Shown here in pieces: positions 57,060-64,000 of a stretch of 64,000 nucleotides of DNA (position 1 is its first letter; the number at the start of each line of letters is the position of its first letter). The notes beneath the pieces were generated by a model. It had not been told where the DNA came from. It saw nothing but the letters and a program-made list of their open reading frames with translations, and ran no database searches. The stretch is from Carnegiea gigantea. Taxonomy: Eukaryota; Streptophyta; Magnoliopsida; Caryophyllales; Cactaceae. The translations under genes and the position numbers were made by a program. The DNA is taken from assembly GCA_029747015.1 (NCBI GenBank), contig JAKOGI010000024.1:1928003-1992002 (forward strand). Reading direction: 5' to 3'.

Positions 57060-58300
57060 TGATAAGTGATTAGAGTTTACCTCATTTTGGGGTCATTTTG
57101 TTGCTTTTTTAGGGAGATTTATGAACTTTATGTCATAGTCTACACTCCTACTCCCGTTTTACGCTTAGGTATGGTTCTTTTCTATGTTTTATAGGCTTTT
57201 AGGCCTTTTTACCTCGGTTTTGACCCCTAATTGAATGTGATTTGATCCTAATAGATGCCCCCAAATTACCATACCTGTAGAGGAAAAGAAGAGTCAAGGA
57301 ATTCCGCGACAGAGGTAACCATCGACGCTTCGTGGTAGAGGCCACGATCCGTGGTGAACCAAAACAGTTTGCGCCTTTATCTTCCTTCGTCTTGTAGCTG
57401 AGGATGCTTGGTTTTAAGCTTAAAAGGGGTTGTTCGGCTCCAAAGAAGAGAAAGCACTGATCTCACTACACTCATCTCTATCACATTTTTCATTAGAATT
57501 AGGATTCTTAGTTGGTATTTTTAGAGTAAGAGAAGAAAAATAAAGAAAAGTTTTGGCTTTAGAGGTTTGAAGATTGGGACACCATTGGAGAGTCACCATT
57601 GCTACTAAGCTCTCTCTCGCTTAGCATTTTTCTTGAACTCTTATTTACATTGTTGTTAATTCTGAACATGGGTGAGTAGTTTAATTAATCTAAGGATTTG
57701 TTAGCCATAGTATTGATATTGGATTCTTAATCTTCATTTCTTATGCTTATTTTGTGTGGAAATGATTGAATTCTACCTCGTGATTAAAGTGTTGTGAGTG
57801 AATTTTGGCAAAATTTGCTTCTTTATGCTAGATAGTTGAGTGAATTACTGAAAAGAGAAACATGCCATTTGACCAACAATATAGCACTTGATTTAGCAAT
57901 ACTTAATAGAGATTTGCTTGTTCAGGGGAAACTTTAGTTAATTAAAAACCTACAACTTAGGCTAAGACAAGGATATTTGAAATGTTAATGGGCTTAGTTT
58001 AGGCAATACAATTATTTTAAAAGAAAATGCTAAATTTTTGATCGATTGCACTTCTTTCAATCATCCAATCAAGTTAAGTGCATGATTTAATCCATTGATC
58101 CAATAATTTACTAGGCGAAACAATTCCCTAGATATTTTAACTCGATTGAATTTCCAAGTTAGTTGATTTGCGTAGGTCGAACAACCCATTGGAACTTGTT
58201 TGCTTAGCCTTTTATAAATAGGTCAAAATTCAATAGATTATATTTGGTTTCTGTGGGACCGATATTAAAACTACACTACAACACCCGTGCGCTTGCGCTT
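57060..58300 (+). repeat. 3' LTR of Athila-like element (right edge approximate)
   Basis: Starts TGATAAGTGATTAG after the purine stretch. Holds CGTGGTAGAGGCCACGATCC (57333-57352), a GGCCACG-type cluster. The end region (58250-58310) has GGGACCGATATTAAAAC, typical of gypsy LTR ends. No second LTR is available for comparison. Confidence 0.55.
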
Positions 58301-58850
58301 GTGTTATTCTCCCAAAAGCTATCCAATATCCTATATTAAAGTGTTGTCTCACTAGACTTGGCTCAGATATTGAAAAAGTGTTTAGGCCTAGGGCAAAAAT
58401 GAAAGGTACGCATCAAACGAAAACAATCAAGGCTCAAAGGACTTAGCAAAGAGTAAAACATTTAAATTAGGGTGGCAATTTGACTTACGTGGCTCACAGA
58501 AAAAATGATATCATAATGCATATGCTATATGTGATTTTGAAGAGAATCAAAATAAGTTCTAGAGATGTAATTATGGAAGAGATACATGTGAAAGAAATGT
58601 ATTGGGCTAAAAATGATCAATTAGTCGTTAATGCTCACAATCTCAGGGTTTAATCTACCAAAGTCAAGACAGCTCGCTATAGAAAACATTGAGGGTTAGG
58701 ACTGTGTATAAATAATACACTTGCGACTAAGTTCTATCATATACACCATATCTATAGGCAACCTAATACTAAGGTACAAGAGAACATAGTCAATCAGAAT
58801 GACATATATATCCCCAAAACAAAACAAAAATCTTTTCAACTTTTAAAATT
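58301..58850 (-). other. Non-coding 3' region, probably of the right-hand Athila-like element
   Basis: No coding frame. Assigned to the minus-strand element because 59050-59125 continues it with the CAATGAGGACAATA and AGGGGGGAAGAGGG block. The junction with the plus-strand LTR lies near 58300-58400. Confidence 0.4.
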
Positions 58851-59033
58851 TACTCCCTTCGTCCCACCGAAATTGTCAAAATTTTCCTTTATGAATGTCC
58901 CAAAAGAGTTATCAAAATTTCTTCATTGAGTAAAGAAAATAACTTTTCATTTGATATATTAGAGTAATAAATGATGTCCCCTTATTTTTTTAGCATTCCA
59001 AAATTTGATAACTTTGATGGGACAGAGGGAGTA
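58851..59033. mobile_element. Stowaway-like MITE, 179 bp, TA duplication
   Basis: TA at 58851-58852 and 59032-59033 flank an element whose ends are CTCCCTTCGTCCC and, reversed, CTCCCTCTGTCCC. The subterminal AATTGTCAAAATT and AATTTGATAACTTTG also pair. This is the standard form of Stowaway MITEs (Tc1/mariner). Confidence 0.9.
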
Positions 59034-59340
59034 CAGTTTTTTCATTTTTATCCCATTTGAAATATAGTTTCCCTCTTCCCCCCTCCCCGCTACCTAAATA
59101 TGATATTGTCCTCATTGGGTGTGAAAGGAAATAAAAAAACAACTAAAAATAAAACAAATATACGAAAAGAAAGGAAGAATGAAAAAGAAGTAAAATGCCA
59201 AGATCCAAAACTCAAAAAGGAAGGCATATATGCGAAAGAGAAGACAAATAAAAAGCACCGAATATACAAAAAGAAAATAAAAAAATAAGAAAAAGAAAAA
59301 AAGACAAAAAGAAATTTCAATCAAATGAGATTGGGTGCTA
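59034..59340 (-). other. Non-coding 3' region of Athila-like element
   Basis: Minus strand CCCAATGAGGACAATAT followed by GGGGAGGGGGGAAGAGGG. The A-rich segment 59140-59310 gives overlapping low-complexity frames on both strands that are not genes. Confidence 0.5.
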
Positions 59341-59399
59341 AATATAGCCGAACTAACTTATAGCACATCCCTCATCAAAAGTCAGCTCACGAAGTATCA

Positions 59400-60610
59400 A
59401 ATACTTCAAATCTTCTGTACTTGACAACTCCAAAAAACAACTTCAATCTTTGGCCATTCATCTTAAACTTAGCACCACTCTCAGGATCTTGTATCTCAAT
59501 TGTATCATAGGGAAAACATGAGAAACAACAAAGGGTTCGTCCATCAGGACCTTAATTTTCTTGGAAAAATGTGGAGCTTAGAATCATGTAAGCGCACTTT
59601 CATTTCTGGGCCAAACTATTTCTGAAGAATATGTTTAATTGTTTATCATGAAGTAACTTATCCCTTCCTTATAGGATTTAGCACTCTTATATATCTCAGC
59701 TCTAATTTCTTCTAAGTCACTAAGTTACACTCTCATCTCCTCACCAGCTTTAGTCAAATCATAATTGAACGTCTTGATGGCCTACCAAGCTCTATGCTCA
59801 TCTCAATAGGAAGATGACAATTCTTACCATCGATAATCCCATAAAGTGACAAACCTAAGGGAGCCTTAAACCTGTCCTATAAGCCCATAAAACATCTACA
59901 AGCTTGTCAGTCCAATCTTTTTGGCTCTTGCTCACATTCCTCTCAAAAATCTACTTAATTTGCCTATTGGACAATTCTACCCGACCACTTATCTAGGGAT
60001 GATAGGGAGTGGCAAGCTTATGGACTATTGAGAACCTCCTCAACAAAGCATCCAAAGACCTAGTAGTAAAGTTAGTACCATGATCACTAATAATAGCTCG
60101 GGGCATGACAAATCTAACAAAAATGTTCCCCGTAAAGAACTTTACGACCATTTTAGCATCATTAGCCATAATAAGGATGACGTCAACCCACTTAGAAATA
60201 TAGTCCATAGGCCTACAACTAACAAAAGGTACTCATTCTCAAAAGACAATGGAAATGGTCCCATAACATCGATATACCCGAACATAAAAAATCTCTACCA
60301 CAATGATGGGATTAAATGGTATCATGTCTATCTGGATAATCCCGCCCCACTATTGGCCCATAGGGTAGCGCTTATAATACTTAAAAGAATCCCTAAACAA
60401 GGCTAATGGAAACAAACTTGAAAAACTTTGGTTGTTGTCTTTCTCCCATTGAAATGTGCGGCATGGGCTTGGTCATGACAGAATGTAAGGACACTTTGAA
60501 CCTCATGGTCGGGAATACACCTTCTAGAGACTTGTTTAGAATAATACTTAAACAAGTAAGGGTCATCCCAAACAAAGAATTTCATAAAGTAGAAGAATCG
60601 ATCTTTATTA
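59400..60610 (-). pseudogene. Athila-like integrase, broken
   Basis: HHCC zinc region at about 60560-60450 (CHDQAHAAHFNGRKTT). Core at 60208-59993: MDYISKWVDVILIMANDAK, then RAIISDHGTNFTTRSLDALL, keeping the second catalytic Asp of the D,D-35-E set, and LATPYHP. C-terminal part at about 59560-59420: HVFPYDTIEIQDPESGAKFK and MNGQRLKLFF. Frames change between parts. Confidence 0.8.
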
Positions 60611-61132
60611 TTCTTAGTTCACCCACAGGAATCCTACCAGACACTAGGTAGCTCTTAATGTTAGTATACCAAAGGGTCAGTGCGGACAATAAACAATTGC
60701 TCATTAGGGAAGCATTCAAAAATATGGGACTCAAGCTCTCTACCATAGATAATCCTAGATAAATGGTCAGCACTAGGTTCTCAGAACCTTCCTTATCTTT
60801 ACTCTCACAATCAAATTCTTAAGAAAGCAAGATCCACCTTACTAGTCTGGGCTTAGCATCTTTCTTAAACAATCCCATGAGATCCAATTAGGTAGGGTCT
60901 AAACTTCCCAAAACCACTGATCATAGCCAAACATTATTTCTCAATAACAATGCAATTCAGCTAGGTATCAATCAACGTGTGACTAGCATAATAAATGACA
61001 TAGGGCTTCTTATTAACATGTTTCCCTAAAACAACCCCAACAGTATAATCTTATACATCACACATTAGCTCAAAGGGCTCTCCACAGATGGGACGATAAA
61101 GGGTGAGAGTAGAGGTCAAGACTTCCTTCAGC
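60611..61132 (-). pseudogene. Athila-like RNase H and spacer, broken
   Basis: Fragments between RT and integrase: the stretch 60773-60611 gives FLNASLMSNCLLS, then YLVSGRIPVGELR, which precedes the integrase zinc region in Athila-like pol. 60800-61130 carries RNase H remnants in several frames with stops. Confidence 0.6.
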
Positions 61133-62065
61133 TTAGTAAATGCCACTTAGCACCCCCTCAGAGAAGTGAAATGGCACACCCTTAGCTAACAAGTTAGTTA
61201 AAGGCTTAGTTGTCTTACTAACGCCCTTAATGAAATGGTAATAAAATCCAGCATGTCTAAGAAAAGACCTCACCCCTTTCACGTAATTGCGAGGAGGAAG
61301 AATAACAATCAAGTCAGTCTTAGCCTTATCTACATCAATTTCATCTCTAAAAGGAATATGGCTCAAGACTATCATCTTTTTCACCCAAAAGTGACATTTC
61401 TCCTAGTTTAAATTCAAAATTTCCCCCTGCACCTTTGCAACACTTTTCTTAGATTGGACAAACAATCATAAAAGGAAGAACCAAACATAGAGAGGTTGTC
61501 CACAAAAATCTAAGAAAATAGAAATTATGCACCTCTGAAAGGTAGCAGGGGTATTACAGAGTCCAAAAGGCATTATTCTAAAGGTAAATGCACGAAAAGA
61601 CAAGTGAACTAGCCTCATCCCATTCTGCAAGAGCAATAGAGATTTGAGTGCAACTAGAATATCCAACTAAAAAGCAATAGAAAGAATGCCCACCAACCCC
61701 TCCAGCCTGGTCAAGAAAGGGAAGGGGGAAATAGTCTTTCGTAGTGCAACATTTAATTTCCTATAGTCAATGCAAACACGCCACCCAAATTGGGCTCGAG
61801 TATGAACAAGTTGATTCTTGTCATTTTTAATCATGATAATACTGATCCCCTTAGGGGAAACTTGAACAGGACTAACCCTCTGACAATCAGAAGTGGGATA
61901 TGTAATCTCATAGTAAAACCACTTAAGCACCTCCTCCCTAACTACTTCCTGTAAGATCAGGCTTAAATACCATTGACAGTTACGGCATGGCTTAGCATTA
62001 TCCTCCAAAAGGATCCTATGCTGTAGAATTGAGGGATTAATAGCCTTGATATCTTTAAGGTGCAA
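61133..62065 (-). pseudogene. Athila-like reverse transcriptase, broken
   Basis: 62065-61667: HLKDIKAINPSILQHRI, then SPVQVSPKGISIIMIKNDKN and GWRVCIDYRKLNVALRK (first RT motifs). 61666-61466: HLSFRAFTFRIMPFGLCNTP and ATFQRCI. The catalytic Tyr-x-Asp-Asp site after this is degraded (WFFL at about 61470). 61384-61133: EIDVDKAKTDLIV, then GVRSFLRHAGFYYHFIK and KPLTNLLAKGVPFHFSE. Three separate frames. Confidence 0.85.
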
Positions 62066-62464
62066 CCTATGACTTCCCTGTTATCACTGAGTAAGGCAAT
62101 TATTTTTTCCTCTCTGATCGAAGTCATGAGCAACAATCGTAGGTAAAGATTTATGAAGTCCTAAAAATGAGTACTTAAGAGAATCAGAAAGACAATTCAA
62201 GAGACAGAGGAAGGGAATTGGACTAAGAAGCAGAAGAAATCAAACAGTCAGTAATAGAGCACTAGTCATCCAATTCGAACACATCATATTCAGGTTCATC
62301 ATCAATCAGGAAAAACTCATACTCAGCAGTAGATAAGTCATCAAAGTTATCATCAAACATAGAATCCTATACCCAGTTAAGAGTCGAAGCCTCATATCAT
62401 CAAAATCGTAAGGCTGTCTTTGTAGATTGAAGATATTCAATTCTAAATTCATATTACCAAAAGA
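62066..62464 (-). other. Linker between protease and RT, decayed
   Basis: Acidic remnants (EYDVFELDD) with stops on the minus strand; nothing else recognised. Confidence 0.4.
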
Positions 62465-62698
62465 CTATCTCATCATGCCATTTTTGTAGTTAATAAGAGC
62501 ATTGATAGTGGCCAAGAAAGGACACCCTAAAATAATGTGGACTTGACTACCAGTGTTAGCCACCTTCTCAGTCTTAAGCATAACAAAGTCCACTAAGTAA
62601 ATAAATTCACCTACCTTAATCAACATATCCTCTACTACACCCCCAAGCAACCTGGTCAATCTATCAGCTAATTGCACGGCCATGCTAGTAGGTTTCAA
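62465..62698 (-). pseudogene. Athila-like aspartic protease, C-terminal part
   Basis: KPTSMAVQLADRLTRLLGGV, VEDMLIKVGEFIYLVDFVML and HIILGCPFLATINALI: the second half of the protease fold, with the ILGRPFLAT-type motif altered to ILGCPFLAT. The catalytic Asp region upstream (62700-62830) is not intact. Confidence 0.75.
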
Positions 62699-64000
62699 CT
62701 CTCCTAACCGTATCCTCCCATATTAATTGAAGAGTAACAAATTGACATAGGCCCTTAAATCAAGGAAAACTCTCTTAATGAGTTGGTCTCCTATAACTAT
62801 GGAAGTGGCAGGGTAATTAGAGTCCTTGTACTTCACTTAGATCTAGTGAGACATATAGAATTAGCGTTAGAGGCTAAGAAAGCCTTCTTAAGAATAGTAG
62901 TGGCTCTCTTGGCAGTATACGAATCCTTCAAAAACCTAGCATAAGAAGGCATCAGCTGAATGTCATCAAGTAAAACAATGTTGATCTTGACTTAAGAGAA
63001 AGTCTCTCTTATCTTATCAACATGGACTTTCTCTTATCTTATCAACATAGGCTTGGTCTTTCTTTTTTAGCTAATGGGAGTAACGAAGCAAGGGCTTATG
63101 AACTCGCTCAGTGGCAGAGGGAGAAGAAGAATCCATAGGAGATAAGGGATCTACTAAATTAATAGAATCTTTCTCCTTAGGTTTCTCTTTATCAAAGTTA
63201 AGTCAGAAGAAAAAGGCCCATTAGCAGAATCGCTAGGGACAACATCAGCAGTATCTCTTAACCTACTGGTTGAACTAGTTTCTAAAGAAGAAGAAGAAGA
63301 AGGAGAATTTTGAAAGAAATTGTGAGGGTATTTGAAGGGCCCTTTTGAATTTTCCACTTATTATCAATCTCTCAACCTGATATAAGAGATATAACTGTAT
63401 TTACTTTCCTCATAATCTCACTAGGGTTGACTCCAAAATAAGATGCGGAACGGCTCTTAAGGTTTACCTCTGGTTGACTAGGACAAGTACCCGATGCCCT
63501 AGTAGATGATGCTAATTGGGAAAACTGTTCCGTTATAATTCTCATCATCTTTTATCTATTAGCATTAGTCTTCCTCTCCATATTATTATTAATTCTCCTC
63601 TCAATCTTATCGATGTCAATATAACCAAGGAGAGGATAAACCTGAGCAATAGTAGGTGGGGGTCTAGGTGCATTTGGCACGCCTTAGGAAGTTATTCTCG
63701 AGAAAGAGTTAGAAGGATAGGAGATGGGCTAGGATTTTTTCTAGGAAACGATCTATGTTGAGAGTTAGGAACTGCAGCATTTGGTCCACTACTCTAAGAA
63801 ATGTTAGGGTGATTCTTCCACCCTAGGTTATAATAAAGGAGAATAGGTCATTCTTATGTCTTTGGTAGGGCATGCTCACTTGCTTCTGCCCAGTAGATAA
63901 TTGGTGACCAAAATAAAGATATGAACTCAATGTATGATCTAAGTCCTAACAATGAGAACAAGACACCATAGAAGTCTGAGATGTTTGGGAAGTCTGAATA
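62699..64000 (-). pseudogene. Athila-like gag C-terminus and protease start, partial at edge
   Basis: A knuckle-like stretch at about 63965-63905 reads SCSHC, a stop, DLDHTLSSYLYFGHQ, with the last cysteine changed to tyrosine. 63760-63500 has the Arg/Asn-rich segment and HRVLVLVNQ remnants. 63357-63154 (ENSKGPFKYPHNFFQNSPS) and a repeated GAAGAAGAA run (63283-63301) follow. Stops and shifts occur throughout. Two copies of a CTTTCTCTTATCTTATCAACATGG-like unit near 63000-63050 form a short direct duplication. Confidence 0.6.

Larger units (their letters stand above)
52616..58300 (+). mobile_element. Athila-like gypsy, internally deleted
   Basis: Protease end, a scrap of RNase H, the AAGCACTTCTTGGAAGGC block, an ORF of Athila type, a G-rich tract and a 3' LTR from 57060. 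The RT, most of RNase H and integrase are deleted, and no 5' LTR or gag is present. The right edge of the LTR is approximate. Confidence 0.65.
59341..64000 (-). mobile_element. Athila-like gypsy gag-pol relic, runs off right edge
   Basis: Reading leftward: gag C-terminus (64000-63100), protease (62700-62465), RT (62065-61133), RNase H and spacer (61130-60610), integrase (60610-59400). Domain order is gypsy. The wording of gag, protease and integrase is that of Athila-like elements. Every domain has stops or shifts. The 5' LTR and gag N-terminus lie beyond base 64000; the 3' LTR is not recognised. Confidence 0.8.

Noticed and set aside
59090..59324. Overlapping frames on both strands rich in Phe/Ser or Lys/Glu
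   Set aside because: Low-complexity A-rich DNA in the non-coding 3' region of an Athila-like element.
60080..60651. Plus-strand frames of 81-108 codons over the integrase region
   Set aside because: They are antisense to recognisable Athila-like integrase and RNase H on the minus strand.
1..64000. CRISPR array, rRNA, tRNA genes or a bacterial-type operon
   Set aside because: None seen; tRNA-like strings are only primer binding sites, and the content is plant nuclear repeat DNA.

Overview
The window looks like repeat-dense, AT-rich nuclear DNA of a flowering plant, probably a eudicot. It holds gypsy, copia and LINE retroelements, an endogenous plant pararetrovirus (caulimovirid), hAT-like and Stowaway-like short elements, and LINE ORF1 with an RRM domain. 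I found no complete host gene, rRNA gene, tRNA gene or CRISPR array. Almost every recognisable protein is a decayed transposon protein with stops and frameshifts, and the species cannot be named from this.

Layout. 1-6660: a copia pol relic (minus) split inside its RT by a 4.76 kb gypsy gag-protease element that lacks RT and integrase (1283-6043). 6661-10965: a gag-only LTR element (minus, copy A) that carries a 1 kb TIR element with a ~177 bp tandem array. 10970-15340: an endogenous caulimovirid fragment (plus). 15341-18086: non-coding DNA, an unclassified dispersed repeat and a hAT-like MITE. 18087-24334: a non-autonomous copia element (minus) with a perfect GTTAT target duplication. 24425-26050: a LINE fragment with an RRM-type ORF1 but no ORF2. 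26051-28514: mostly non-coding, with a microsatellite and an unidentified coding-like island. 28523-29256: a hAT element with an 8 bp duplication. 29337-33081: LINE ORF2 relic (minus). 33082-38410: gag-only element copy C (minus). 38462-38807: a long inverted repeat. 38810-39137 plus 44764-46745: a Tat-like gypsy pol relic (plus), split by gag-only element copy D (39138-44758), the best preserved copy. 46855-48009: a class II-like TIR element. 48083-52615: gag-only copy E (plus). 52616-58300: an internally deleted Athila-like gypsy (plus). 58400-64000: another Athila-like gypsy (minus) running off the right edge, with a Stowaway MITE in its 3' region.

Main biological point. Four elements (A, C, D, E) belong to one family of large gag-only LTR retrotransposons. 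Where preserved, they have a tRNA-Asp-type primer site, an A-rich leader and a gag-like protein without an obvious AUG. Downstream they share a 27-nt hairpin at the gag end, and three of them also have a small CAATG/CATTG hairpin followed by a G-rich tract. They have no protease, RT or integrase of their own. The tRNA-Asp-type primer site and shared 3' motifs suggest, but do not prove, that Athila-like elements (two relics are in this window) mobilised them.
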